This document shows, piece after piece, positions 44,421-56,866 of a stretch of 64,000 bases of DNA (the first letter of the stretch is position 1; every line of letters begins with the position of its first letter). The notes beneath the pieces are model-generated. The model was not told the origin of the DNA, made no database searches, and worked only from the letters and a program-made list of their open reading frames with translations. The DNA comes from Boswellia sacra (Eukaryota > Streptophyta > Magnoliopsida > Sapindales > Burseraceae). The position numbers and the translations under genes were made by a program. The stretch is taken from contig SNVD02002385.1 in assembly GCA_013180625.2 (NCBI GenBank), forward strand, positions 1 to 64,000, read 5' to 3'.

Positions 44421-46173
44421 ACTAGCAGGTACTTTGGTACGAAACGGGATAAAAAGTATTCAAGTGAAACTGTTCCTAGGAAGGAATGCATAGAGATTAG
44501 ACTTAGTCCGCAAGAAGCAAAAAAGATTTGACACCAAATGAATCAATTCAAAATTTCAGAATTATTATTAGTAAGTCAATATCTTTCATTTGTTTTCTTT
44601 AGATTAAATTTCATTATTAGGTTGAATAATCCCTTAAGGATCATTAAAATAAAGTCATGTTATTTAGTTAAATAATCCCTTCAAGATTAAGTTCTTTTAT
44701 GCTGGTTAATCCCTTGAGGTTTATTATATTGAGCAATAACTTTTATTTGTTTCATATGAATGAGTAGACAAATGATTACAGTTTAAAGCAAATTTAGCTT
44801 TAAGTCAATCATGCTCATGAGGCTAAATAAGTCCAAATGGCGAATAGTAAGCCATAAAAGGCCTTCAGAAGTTGGGTACTTTAGATAGCTAGGAAGAGAA
44901 AGAAATCATGTAGAACAACTGATGCCATAATATACTCTTGTAAAAAGAGGAAAAAAAGTCTCTTCTCTCTAAACAATTCATTAGGTTTCAATAAGCTCGA
45001 ATTGGAATATATTTTGGTGAGTTCCGATCAATCTGATTTGGAACAACATATCCTTGGTAGATTCCAATCAATCTGAATTGGAACAATCCGAATAAAGACA
45101 TAATTGCATGTGGGTTCCTGTAAAATTGAATAGGAATACGACAATTGCATGAAAAATATAAAGACACATGTCATATGAAGGACAATCCGTGAGAATCTGA
45201 GTCAATATGTTAAACATTTCAAGGCCGACTAAATTCAGAATAATGGATTATAGTTAGTTACAAATTTCTAGAGTTAGATAAAATTTATTATTTTAATCTT
45301 ATTAGAAAGTTTTGAATGGAATAAATATTATTTCTATTTAATTCCATTTATAAATTTTTGGGTGGAATGACTATTTTGTTTAATTCTACCGTATACAAAT
45401 TCTAATAGAGTAAAACACTTGTAGTTAACTCTATTGGAAGCAAGTCAGTATTTAAAATAAAAAGACTTTGGCTATCTTCCAAAAGTAGAGGGGCCGAATG
45501 AAATAAGGTTATGTCTGGACTACCGAATTAATCAAAGCAGCCCACTTTATGATTCAATCAATATGGCCTAGATGAGTTGCTTATATGGAAAATCAAAGTG
45601 AATATGAGTGCACGTGTTTATAGAAAAGTTAAAAAAGAAATTGAAGGTATGGAAGTTTTAATTTCTTTATGTACTTCCAAATAAAACATTTCTATTGAAT
45701 ACAAGTAGTATGAAGTTCAGTCTATCTGTGGAAGCAAGGTTGAAACAAGTGGTGTAAGAGAAAATAAAATACTAGTCTGAAATGCTAAACTGATTAGAAT
45801 TGTTGGCTTGGACAATTCAATCATGGTAGTCTAAATATTAAAAGTTAGCAAAATATATTTGCATGTTAAAGACGAGAAGAAAGAGAAGTCAAGAGTTGCA
45901 CGGTTATAGAACTTAGGGGACTCTGACATGATGAGACAAGTTAATTGTTGTATAATTAATATTGGAGTGCATCACTACAAGACTAACCATATAGTATGTG
46001 GAGCTTTGGATTTGAACCTGGGTACGAATGAAATGCCAAGAGAAAAAGACATAGGACATTGGCTGCTTTGAAAGGTGGAGATGTCAAATACGATAGAGTG
46101 TTAGCTATTCTTAAAAACCAAGTTTGATATGCCGTGTAGATTTAAATTGTTGTCTTGGTCCTCTAATCAACAT
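44421..46173 (+). other. Decayed pol region of the gypsy element
   Basis: No open frame. A stretch near 45490-45530 reads PNEIRLCLDYRINQS and resembles the CVDYRxLN block of gypsy reverse transcriptase; nothing else is certain. Confidence 0.4.
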
Positions 46174-46181
46174 AGTACGGA

Positions 46182-47657
46182 CAGGGGCGACCCAAACGCT
46201 AGGCAAGTGAGACGGTTGCCTAGGGCCCCAAAATATGAAAGGCCCCAAAATCTTGAAAATTTATTTTATGTATTATGTTAATTTTTTTTATATCGTTTTA
46301 AAAGTTTAGTTCAAATAAATAACTCCATCCCGCCCATAAATGCGATCATTGTACTTTTACTTTGATATAATTAATTTATTAACTCCACCTTATTGTTATG
46401 GATATAAATAAAATAAAATAAATTTAGCACGTCGTTAAACAAATCTTATTCAATTTTTTTTAATAAGCCCACCACCTAATTATTGTACTTTTTTTTTTAT
46501 TGTTTGTTGTCAACTCTATCAGGTTTCCTTATTCTCTCTCTCATTTTACTGCTTTCTCATTCTTCACAAGTTCACAACTCTCACTTTCCTTTTGCTATAC
46601 ATCTTCTTCCTCTTATTTCTCCGTTTTCAAGCTAGACCAAGGCATCCAGGGCAGTGATCTTTCTTTAAACTTTCTATTCTAACAAAGTTGAATGCAATTG
46701 CAATTTTACAACTTCTATTATTTCACGTTTTAATATTTTTATTAATTTTAGATTATTGTCCATATTAGTAATTTATTCATATTTTTTATAGTTATTATTT
46801 TATTATTTACTTGTAGTTATTGTTTATTTTGTATTTCATGCTTATTATTTATTTATTTGTAGTTTTTTGGATTTTTATTTACTATAAAAAAATAAAGTCT
46901 TTGAATGATGATTGTTTGACAAATTTTTGTCGGAATCTAGAAATTGTTTTCAAATATGATATGTTTTTAGATATTTATGGGTTAAATTTATTTTCATAAC
47001 TTAAGGTTTTAAAAGAGGTTATACAAGAAAAAAAAAATACTCCAAAAATACTTAACTAAATAAAAAAGTATATTCTTTTCCAAATTCTTATATTGCTTAT
47101 AGAATATTATTAACAATACCCGTAACAGTTGATTCAATAGAACAACGCTTTTCAAAAATAAAATTAATGAAAGACTAATGCTAGACTTAAAATATTCATA
47201 CAACATAAACTCTGCAATATGATGTACTAGTCTATATGGTGAAAATTCACTTGAGGAGGAAAAAAAATTTATGAGTGAAGTTATATCTTCAACAAGACTT
47301 TGCTATGTATGCTGCCACGTCATTTTGTATAATTTACGTTGTATGAATATTATAAGTCCAGCATTATTGCTAGTAAAATAATATCTACAATCAAGTATAA
47401 TACAACACAAATTAAATAGATTAGTTTTATTGTCTATTGAAAAAGAAATATTGGAAAACACTTGAATATAAGGATTTGATAAATAATTTTACATTTCAAA
47501 AGACAAGAAAAATTAATTTTAGACAAAATATATTTTTTTTAAAAATTAAATGTATAATTATTTTAATTAAATATAAAGGGTCTCGTTTATAAATTTCGTC
47601 TTAGGCTCGCACAACCCATTTCGCCTTAAGCCCCAAAAAACCCTTGGGCTAGCCCTG
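46182..47657 (+). mobile_element. Nested hAT element (1.48 kb) inside the gypsy element
   Basis: Left CAGGGGCGACCCAA and right, on the minus strand, CAGGGCTAGCCCAAG are inverted. The eight flanking bases are AGTACGGA (46174-46181) and AGTGCGGA (47658-47665), a 7/8 match. The ends and 8-bp duplication fit hAT elements. A remnant of the transposase C-terminus is present at 47095-47174. Confidence 0.8.
47095..47174 (+). pseudogene. hAT transposase dimerisation-domain scrap
   Basis: Reads AYRILLTIPVTVDS followed by IEQRFSKIKLMKD and then a stop. This is the highly conserved LLTIPVTVASAERSFSKLKLIK-like block at the C-terminus of plant hAT transposases of the zinc-finger MYM-type-1-like group. About 27 codons; decayed sequence upstream (near 46890-46990) may be the preceding part. 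It cannot be functional. Confidence 0.7.
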
Positions 47658-47665
47658 AGTGCGGA

Positions 47666-48120
47666 TATGAAGAAATAGTGGAAATCATTGTGAAGACCAT
47701 GTTATACAACTACAAGAATGGATATGGAAGAATAAAGAAGATAGTATGGTAGAGAAAAATTTGAGGTGCTGAATTTCTCATCTAGATTACTGAGTAGGCT
47801 ATGAATTGAAGAAGTCGGAGTTACAGAGTCCAACCTTCTTAGTGAAAACATTCAAAGCAAAGTTAACAGAACCAAGTATAGAAGACTGAGTAAAATCCAT
47901 TCTGCACTATCGAGTACAAATTTTACGGAGTTAATACATTCTGAGTTAGTGCAACATGCTGAGCACAAGCTTCCAAGATCAAATTTTCGAATGAATCACA
48001 TTGTTGAGTAATTGAAAACATGAAAGTGTTTATTCAATGGACAAAAGAAGAAGATTTATTCCCAATTTATTTACACAACAGAAGTCATAAAGCTTTATAG
48101 ATTCCACTAAAATCTAAAAA
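47666..48120 (+). other. 3' internal region of the gypsy element
   Basis: No gene seen; broken codon-like sequence continuing the element after the hAT insertion. Confidence 0.5.
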
Positions 48121-48133
48121 GCTGGGGGGCTTA
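48121..48133 (+). other. Polypurine tract of the gypsy element
   Basis: GCTGGGGGGCTTA directly before the 3' LTR. Confidence 0.65.
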
Positions 48134-48795
48134 TATGGAGTGTAAAAATTGGTCTAAACTTTGGAGTGCTATAAAGTTACTGAATGGAATCTTTATAAAG
48201 CTACCGCATGGAACTTTTCATTAGTTCGGAGTAGATCAGGTAGGTGGTGTAAGTTCAAGGTTGATAGAGCTCAATTTTACCGAGTTAAGCATCTGAGTTT
48301 ACTAAGGCTTCCGAGTCAAAATTACCAAGTAGACGAATTTAGCTTTGAATTTGAATATTCAAGTTGAGCTAGATGAGTCATCTATCGAGTATAGATTTTG
48401 AATTTGAATTATTGAGTAATTATATGATACCTTTTATTCAAGATTGGGATGATTCGATGAAATTGATTTTTATCAAAACCAAGAGGGTTATCTTCAACTT
48501 AATAGAAATTAAATTTGAAATCAAAGTCTATCTTGTATAATTGGATTCTTGTTGAACAAGGGTTAAAAATAGCTAAGACTCCAGTATAAAAGGACGCTAG
48601 GACTTGAGGTAAATAAATTGAGAACTCATTCGACTAAATAGATTTCCTTCAATCACTGACCTGAACGTCGGAGAGTTTTAGCAGGCACTTTCGCCGGCTA
48701 ATCCTTCGACCATTTTTCTCTATTCTACAGATATTCGACTGCCACATGAGTCTGCCACGTGTATTCAGAAAGTAGGCAAAATTTTGGCGTCTACA
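48134..48795 (+). repeat. 3' LTR of the gypsy element (662 bp)
   Basis: Begins TATGGAGTGTAAAAATTGG (TG to TA at the tip) and ends TTTTGGCGTCTACA, followed by the ATATA duplication. Confidence 0.9.
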
Positions 48796-49872
48796 ATATA
48801 TATGTAAAATATTAATTTTAAACATTTTAATTTAGATATTGAAAATAGAAAAACAAATAAATTATACAGATTTATATATTCAGATATATTCAGACTTCAG
48901 TTTAATTCAGGCCTATTCGGATTTCAGGAAAAAAAATCTCTTAAGTGTATGTAACATTAATTTTTTAAATTATACTTTTACCCTTCTTTTTTTTCATAAT
49001 TTCAAAATTATTCTCATGTAATCAATATAAATTCAATAGATTGGAACTTAATTGTATAAAATATACAAGCAAAATAAATAAAAATTCCACAAATGATGTA
49101 AGATTTTAATACAAATATTTTTGCCATTGATTTTTGTAATCAAACTTTTAAAAATGGTTATTGATGTTATTTTTATTAAATTACAGGTTAATCTTTTGAA
49201 TGTTATTGATTAATTGATGTCATTTTAAAATTACGGAGATAGAGTTTATAAAATTTTAATTTAAAAATTGGGTGATGCTATTTCAACCTCACCCATGAAC
49301 TAAAAGGACCCCATTTTTAATTTAAGTAATTTGTAATAAAAATTTAACACATGTGGGGCCGGTACATTTAAGACTTCTTTTATCATTGTCTCTCTTCTTC
49401 ATTAACTTCTCGAGTCTCCTTCGCATAATCAACTTCCGTCCCAAACTTCCCGAACGCATACGTTCTCACACCAATATTAAAAAAAAAAAAATCCACAAAA
49501 CATTCATTGAAGACAACCCAAGTATTCGTTGAAGACAACGAATCCTTCGCTCACAAATTTTAATAAACTACTCAAGTATCATTCTTAAAAATACAAGTTT
49601 CACAAATGTAATGTGTGATTAACCATTTTAACTAGGTAGAAGATCCTTTTAACGACATTTTTTTTTGGATTCTTTTTCACAGGCAGAGAGGAGATCATCC
49701 TTTCCACGCGGAACATTAATAACATTAATTAATATTTATCATGTTATAGTCATATAATAACGTCATATGATAGATGAGTTTATAAGAATAATTTGTAAGT
49801 ATAATACCATTCAATTAAGAGATGAACATTACACATTTACAAAGGGTTTATTAAGTAATTGGATGCTGAAAG
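48796..49872. other. AT-rich spacer
   Basis: No gene. 49375-49480 is pyrimidine-rich. GAAAG at 49868-49872 is the left target duplication of S2. Confidence 0.5.
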
Positions 49873-50165
49873 TGTTGGTGTCGAGATGTGTTGAGTTGTG
49901 TCGAGTTGATTATGTCAAGATGTATCGAAATATGTTGAGCTGTGTCGAGTTGATTATGTCAAGATGTGTGTCGAGTTGATCATGTCGAGATTATTAGTGT
50001 CGAGTTTTTGTCGAGTTTCGATTTCGTCTAGTGTCGAGTTTTTGTCGAGTTTCGATTTCATCTCGTGTTGAGATTTTGTCGAGTGTCGCGATTATGTCGC
50101 ATTTCGAGACTGTTGTGTCAAACTTGTTGAGTGTCGAGTGGTGTATGTCGAGCACTTGTACCGAG
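49873..50165 (+). repeat. TGTCGAG-word array at the head of the S2 LTR
   Basis: Words such as TGTCGAGTTGATTATGTCAA, TGTCGAGTTTTTGTCGAGTT and GTCGAGTGTCG recur with variable spacing. The 3' LTR has the same array (58979-59275) with different copy numbers of some words. The S1 LTR lacks it. Confidence 0.8.
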
Positions 50166-50488
50166 AATGTTGGTGACAAAATTTTTTGTCAACATGCATG
50201 TGTCATGCACATGTTATATTTTGATCAACTTGTGATAAAACAAGAATGTTATTTTGATTATTATTTTACTGTTTCTAAAATTATATTTTAGGAAGTATTT
50301 GATTTATAATAAATATCCTTTTAGATTAGGATATAGTATCATGTATCCTAATTAGAATAGATATTTATTTATCTTAATTTCTTAGGAGTTTAATTATATC
50401 ACTTCCTATTTTATTTCTCCTAATCCTCATATGATTTTGATGTAGATCTTTTATAGGATTTCTAGGAGATTTCGTCCAGGCCTCTCAC

Positions 50489-50496
50489 TATATATA
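50489..50496 (+). promoter_or_regulatory. TATA box of the S2 5' LTR
   Basis: TATATATA after CTCAC; repeated at 59600-59607 in the 3' LTR and matched in S1. Confidence 0.6.
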
Positions 50497-51070
50497 CCAT
50501 GTTATAACTAAGGGCTGAAGATGCAGAAGAGAGATTAACGAGTTAGCTGATTTAGTTTTGAGAGAGTCTTGATTTTGGCATTCCATGAATTGATAGAAGA
50601 ACTTCAACGCAAATTGGAATGCTTCTTTAATTTGATTTTTTGAGTCTTTTGATTCATGTATGAGTGGTAGAAATCATATATAAATTGTTGATTGAGTTTA
50701 TGTGAGTTAGTAGACACTTGGGATAACTTGCGGGTTAAGTATTTATGTAATTCAATATCAGACGTCGTGTGTTATGTATAACTTAATAGTGTGCTGTTAA
50801 GTTATCTACGACGGAGAGTGGGCAGTATCACTAGAGTTTATGATCTTTGCGAAGATTTTGTTTTACAAAGATTAGGTCAGTGTGTGAGGGTGAGTCAGCA
50901 TTGTAAAAGGTCATAAAGATTGTACAAACAAGAACTTAGTGAATTGTAGCTCTATAGCTGTCCATGGACGTAGGTTTTATAACTGAACCATGTAAAAATC
51001 CTCTTGTGCCAATTTACTTTACAGTTTACTATTGTATTTTATATAACTGCATACTTCTAGAACTCTCAAT

Positions 51071-51082
51071 TGGTATCAGGGC
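51071..51082 (+). other. Primer binding site of S2, initiator tRNA-Met type
   Basis: TGGTATCAGGGC two bases after the LTR, one mismatch from the usual TGGTATCAGAGC. Confidence 0.85.
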
Positions 51083-51131
51083 AAGTTTTCTGATAGACAA
51101 GTGAAGAAAACGATCACGTTGATCTAGAAGG

Positions 51132-54100
51132 ATGGAGTTTATTTGCAATGGAGGATCCAGAACACAACCACCTATTCTTGATGATAGTAATTACTCATAT
51201 TGGAAGATAAGAATGTTGATGTATATCAAATCTCTTGATGACAGGGCATGGACTAGTGTGCTTAAAGGATGGACACTGCCAACAAAAGTGAATGCTTTTG
51301 GTGATTCCAAACCCAAATCAGAGGATGAATGGACTGATGAAGAATAACGACGTTCCAATTGGAATTCAAAGGCTCTCAATGCAATCTTTGCTGCAGTGGA
51401 CTTAAACAACTTCAAACAGATTTCAAGGTGCAAAGTAGTCAAGGAGGCATGAGACATACTTGAGGTAAAACATGAAGGTATTGTATCGTTAAAAGATCTA
51501 AATTGATGAGATTAAATTCTCAATTTGAAAATCTGACGATGCATGAGGATGAGTCAATTTCTGAGTTTTACTCTAAGATATGTCACATTACAAATTCAGC
51601 ATACATGCTTAGCAAAACTTTCACTGATGCAGAAATTGTTAGCAAGATAATTAGGTCTGTTCTAGATAAATTTCAACCTAAAATTTCAGCTGTTGGGGAA
51701 GTTAAAAACACTGATGAGATGAGGGTTAATGAATTGATTGACATTCTCCAAAACTTTGAAATTAATCAGAGTACTAGGAAGCAAAAAGGTAAAAGCATTG
51801 CATTCAATGTGAAAACTGAAAAATCTGATGATGAAAGTAGTGATGAGCATGATGAAACTGATTCTAAACAGATTGCTTTTCTAACAAGAAATTATGTTAA
51901 GTTTACGAAAAGAAATTTTAGGAAAAAGAATCAAGGAAAGCCATCAAACTCAAGAGAAGAAAAATTCAGAAAGTTCAGCAAGGAGAATGACAAGAAGAAG
52001 TCAAAACAACCTGAAAAGAAAGGGCAGATTCAGTGTTATGAATGTTTTAGTTATGGGCATTTTCAATCTGAATGCGCTAATCTCAAGAAGAAGAACAAGG
52101 GACTGACAGCAACTTGGAGTGATGAATTAGAATCGAAGTCAGAAGATCAAGATTACATGAGCAACTTTGTTGCATTTACTACATCTGTAGCTGATAAAGG
52201 GAAAGCTGTTATGTCTGACATGACAAAAAATTACAGAACCAGTGTTGATCATTCTGATGAAGAAGATGGACCAAAATACTATGAAGAGTTGCAAGAGACA
52301 TACAACGTACTCGATGGTGAATGGCTGAATCAGAAGGAAGAAATCAAAATCTTGAAAAAGAAGATTGAGGTGCTGGAATGTGAAAAATCGTATGCTGAAA
52401 AACAGATCTCAGGACTGGAGACCGTTTTGATAGACAAAACAGCGCATATTGAGAAAATCACAACAGAACTGGTTGAAAGCAAGAGGTGTGTTGATTAACT
52501 CAAAATAGGAGCAGGTAAACTTGATCAGGTCTTGAGTCTTGGAAGAGACAACTCCAACAAACATGGATTGGGGTACATAAAAGGTAATGTTGCATCTTCA
52601 TCAACAACTATTTTTGTTAAAGCTTCAACATCAAGTAAGAATTCGGATCTTAACTCTTTAAAGTTAAGCCCTGATTCCAAAAGCAGTAAGACATTTGTCT
52701 CTCCATCGAGTTCTTTTAAATCTACTTCTGAAAAGGTAAAGAAATTCATACCAACTTGTTATTTTTGTGGTAAAAAGGGACATATTAGGCCTAAATGCTT
52801 TAAACTGTTGAGTCTATTGCATAAGAGATCAAAATAGTTCAAACTGTTACCAAAACCACAACTGCAGTGGGTTAAGAAAGACAAGACAGTATGTCATGTT
52901 GCTCTTACTGCTCTTAACCAATCATCTAACGATTTGTGATATTTTGATAGTGGTTGTTCCAGGCACCTGACTGGAAATAAACTATTTCTAACAGATTTTA
53001 AAGCATGTAGGGATGGTAATGTCACCTATGGAGATGGAGCAAAGAGTAAGATCATTGGTAAAGGTACTTTGAATATCAAAGGTCTACCCAATTTTCAAAA
53101 TATCTTGCTGGTTGAAGGTTTGAAAGCTAATCTTATTAGTATTAGTCAGATTTGTGATGACAAGTATATTGTTAATTTCAAACAAAACAAATGCATAGTC
53201 TTAGATAATTTTGGTAAATGCATTCTAGAACGTAATAGATCTTTCGATAATTGTTATTTGATAAAGAGTGCATTTCATGCTAGGATTTCAAATTTAGAAT
53301 TATGGCATAAAAAATTAGGACACTTAAATTACAAAAACTTGGTTAAATTAACTAAGTTAGGTGCTGTAAAAGGAGTTCCTAAACTTGATGACAAACTTAA
53401 TGGAATTTGTGGACCATGTCAAATGGAAAAACAAATTAGAAGTTCACACAAGTTAAATCCACATCTTAGCACATCCAAAATACTTGATTTGCTTCACATG
53501 GATCTTATGGGTCCTATGCAAATTGAAAGCATTACAAGTAAGAGATACATATTTGTTTGTGTGGATGATTTTTCTAGATATACTTGGGTTGATTTTATTA
53601 AAAAAAATCTGACACTTTTGAAGCTTTTAGGAATCTTTGTGTTAAGCTTGAAAATGCACAAAACAAGAACATTGGCAGGATTGTGAGAATAAGACGTGTT
53701 TATGGCAAGGAATTTGAGAATGTTAGCTATGATGACTTCTGCAAATATCATGGCATTGATCTTGAATTTTCAGCCCCCACAACCCCTGAACAGAATGGCA
53801 TTGTGGAAAGAAAGAATAGAACTCTTCAAGAGATGGCTAGAGTGATGCTCAATAGCAAAAAATTGACCAAGAGCCTATTGGTTGAAGTTATAAGCACTGC
53901 TTGTTATATTTCAAATAGAGTTTTTCTTAGACCTGGCACTAACCAGACACCTTATGAAATTTTGAAAGGTAGAAAGCCAAATTTGAAATTTTTTCATGTT
54001 TTTGGATGCAGATGTTACATCTTAAATGACATAGAGCATTTAGGAAAATTGGATCCAAGGAGTGATGAAGGAGTCTTCATGGGATATGCCCAAAATAGTA

Positions 54101-56021
54101 AAGCATTTCGAGTTTACAATCTGAGAACTGAGGCAGTCATGGAATCTGTAAATGTAGTATTTGATGATCTTGATGATTATGCAAAGTACTCACTAGAGAA
54201 ACGCATAACCAGCTTTATAGAAGACACAAAAAAGTCAGTTTTAGATAGCAACAATAAAGAAGATTCTGTTATGAAAAAGGAAATAGCTGCTGTTACACCT
54301 GACGTAACAGTAACATCTGACAACTCAGATTTGAACAGGAATTGAATCAGAAATGAAGAAGAAAAGAAAGATCCACCCACATGGATTCAGAAGGCACATC
54401 CAACAAGTTTTATCATTGGAACACCAGATGGTATGATGAAGACTCGGAGCAAGGTAAGAAATCAAGTAAGGTTTGCACGTTATGTTTCTTTAGTTGAACC
54501 AAAAAATGTGAAAGAAGCCTTAAAAGAAGATGTTTGGATTCAAGCCATACAAGATGAACTTAATCAGTTTAAAAGGAATGAAGTATGGGAATTAGTTCTT
54601 GGGCCAGAAAATGCAAATTTCATTGGAACTAAATGGATATTCAAAAATAAAACTTATGAAAGTGGATAAATAGTAAGAAATAAGGCTAGGCTAGTTACAC
54701 AAGGTTACATACAAGTAGAATGCATAGACTTTGATGAAACCTTTGCATCAGTAGCTAGACTTAAGTCAATCAGATTACTACTTGCAATTGCTTGTTTGCT
54801 TGATTTCAAATTGTACCAAATGGATGTTAAAACAACATTTTTAAATGGCTATCTCAATGAAGAAGTCTTCGTTGAATAGCCTAAAGGATTTGAAGATCCT
54901 AAGCATCCTGATTTTGTGTACAAATTGCATAAAGCTTTGTGTGGTTTAAAACAAGCTCCTAGAGCTTGGTATGAAAGGTTGACAAACGTTTTGATCAATA
55001 GAGGTTATAAAAGAGGCAGCAATGATAAGACTTTGTTTATCAAACATGCATCTAACTATCTTATTATTGCACAAAATGTTGTTGACATTGTTTTCGGATC
55101 AACTAACAAAAGCAAAGCTAATGAGTTTGTTAAGTTGATGCAGGAAGAGTTTGAGATGAGCATGGTAGTAGAATTAAATTTCTTTCTTGGATTACAGGTT
55201 AAGCAAATGAATGATGGAATATTCATATCTCAATCAAAATATGCTAAAAATCTTGTAAAGAAATTTGGGCTTGAAAATGCAAAACCAATGAAAACTCCTA
55301 TCAGTACTAATCTAAAACTTTCAAAGATAATACAGAGAAAGATGTTGATGCAAGTTTGTACAGAAGTATTATTGGCAGCTTGCTATACCTCACAGCAAGT
55401 AGACCAGACTTGTGCTTTAGTGTAGGATTGTGTGCAAGATTTCAAGCAAATCCAAAGGAATCACATCTTGCAGCAGCTAAGAGAATCATCAGGTATGTTC
55501 ATGGAACATATGATTATGGAATATGGTTTTCTAAAGATACAAATAATTATCTTGCAGGGTTCAGTGATGCTGATTGGGCAGGAAATATAGATGATCGAAA
55601 AGCACTTCGGGAGGTTGTTTTTATCTTGGTACTAACTTGGTTTCATGGCACAACAAAAAAACATAATTCTATTTCTTTGTCTACTGCTGAAACCGAATAC
55701 ATAGCAGTAGGAAGTTGTTGCACATAACTACTATGGATGAATCAAATGTTGAGTGGCTATGGTTTTGAACAAAAGGCCATAACTGTGTTTTGTGATAATA
55801 CTAGTGCTATAAATATTTCTAAAAATCTTGTTCAGCATTCTCGAACAAAACACATTGACATAAGATACCATTTTATAAGGGAACTAGTAGAATCTAAGGT
55901 AATACACATTGAACACATCTCTACTGATAGACAATTGGCTGACTTGTTCACTAAGGCATTGGATACAACAAGATTTAAAAATTTAAGAAAAGCCTTAGGC
56001 ATCTGTCAGTTATCTGAATAA
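51132..56021 (+). pseudogene. S2 gag-pol (copia) with few lesions
   Basis: Starts MEFICNGGSRTQPPI; gag has YWKIRMLMYIKSLDD, a long open part (51503-52498) with an intact CCHC knuckle (CYECFSYGHFQSEC, 52034-52075) and a second knuckle CYFCGKKGHIRPKC (52757-52798). Protease DSGCSRHLTG has its Asp at 52946, right after a TGG to TGA stop. Integrase has HHCC residues, HMDLMGP and VERKN (Glu 53806), but the second catalytic Asp is Val (53698, RRVYGKEF against RSDHGKEF in S1). Reverse transcriptase lost its YVDD box: it reads N-V-V-D at 55075-55086. RNase H (SDADWAG) and the HSRTKHIDIRYHFIREL tail are well kept. Stops at 51345, 51450, 52496, 52937, 54667, 54878 and 55725, plus a few shifts. Inactive. 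Confidence 0.9.
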
Positions 56022-56116
56022 ACATTGTGTGCTGTTATGTTATTTGTAACTGTAATATCATAAGTTTTCTTCTAATTAAGCATATGGGAGCTGTGATCTA
56101 AAAATTGAGTGAATGA

Positions 56117-56283
56117 TAAGATACTGGTTTAAAAATAAAAAATACAGAGAGAGCTACCAGTATATGATGTGTGAAAGCCATCCATTGAGAGTAACTTTAT
56201 TGTATCTAGGAAATATGGTGAGGTCACCCACTCAAATGGAAAAGGGCTACCTCTATACATGTGTGAAAGCTACTGTATTTATT
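56117..56283 (+). other. Noncoding block conserved between S2 and S1
   Basis: Aligns with 22142-22293 of S1 (TACAGAGAG..GCTACCAGTA, TATGATGTGTGAAAG, GTGTGAAAGCT). Between pol and the envelope-position ORF. Confidence 0.7.
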
Positions 56284-56848
56284 TATAAAATTCACATTGA
56301 GACTAACTTTTGTGTGTGTAAGAAGCATGCTCAAGTTGATCACTCAATTGGATTAAGCAAAAAAAAAAAATAATAATAATAAAGGTAAATAATCAGCTAT
56401 GAAATATCCCTTCTTAGAATGATTCATATGATGTACAGATACTGTTGTTATGTTATTGTTAACTGTCAGCTGTTACGTTTTTCTTAACACCCGATGCTCT
56501 TTGTGCTTATTTAAAAAATTTGATTTTCTTATGTGTCCATGTGTCAAAAATGTCATGTCAGCAATATTAAATTAAAGGGGAGAAGTTTCAGTGGCGGGAA
56601 TCCTAATTCTATTAGAATTCCTTATTCAAATGGGCATCAAATATTTGAATTTGTTCATTAATATCAGTTATGAAACAGTTTGGAAAGGGAATAAATATTA
56701 AATTTTTGTTAAAAACAAAATTATTTCAATTTTGGCCTAGTATATTACGAATAGTTTTTGGGCTTCTCCTGTTCATACCATACTCCAACTACAGTATCTT
56801 CCCTGTCCCACGTCTTGCTTATCTCTTTCTGTTCTGAAAATTTTTTGC

Positions 56849-56850
56849 AG
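56849..56850 (+). promoter_or_regulatory. Candidate 3' splice site before the S2 envelope-position ORF
   Basis: TTTTTTGCAG ends at 56850, a textbook acceptor, 16 bases before ATG 56867. Matched in S1 at 22888. Confidence 0.55.
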
Positions 56851-56866
56851 ACCAGTAACCCTAACT

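Larger units (their letters stand above)
42082..48795 (+). mobile_element. Decayed Ty3/gypsy element (Tat-like gag) with 662-bp LTRs
   Basis: LTRs at 42082-42743 and 48134-48795 have equal length and are flanked by ATATA on both sides (42077-42081 and 48796-48800). The primer site follows at 42746 and a purine tract precedes the 3' LTR. Inside are a gag remnant (43400-44420), heavily decayed sequence with at most a scrap of reverse transcriptase, and a nested hAT element. Without the hAT the internal region is about 3.9 kb, too short for full pol, so it was probably a deletion derivative. Confidence 0.85.
49873..51068 (+). repeat. 5' LTR of S2 (1196 bp)
   Basis: Starts TGTTGGTGTCGAGATG, ends AACTCTCA. 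The first ~300 bases are an irregular array of TGTCGAG-like words; the rest is distantly similar to the S1 LTR, starting around TGTTGGTGACAAAATT (50169). Confidence 0.92.
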
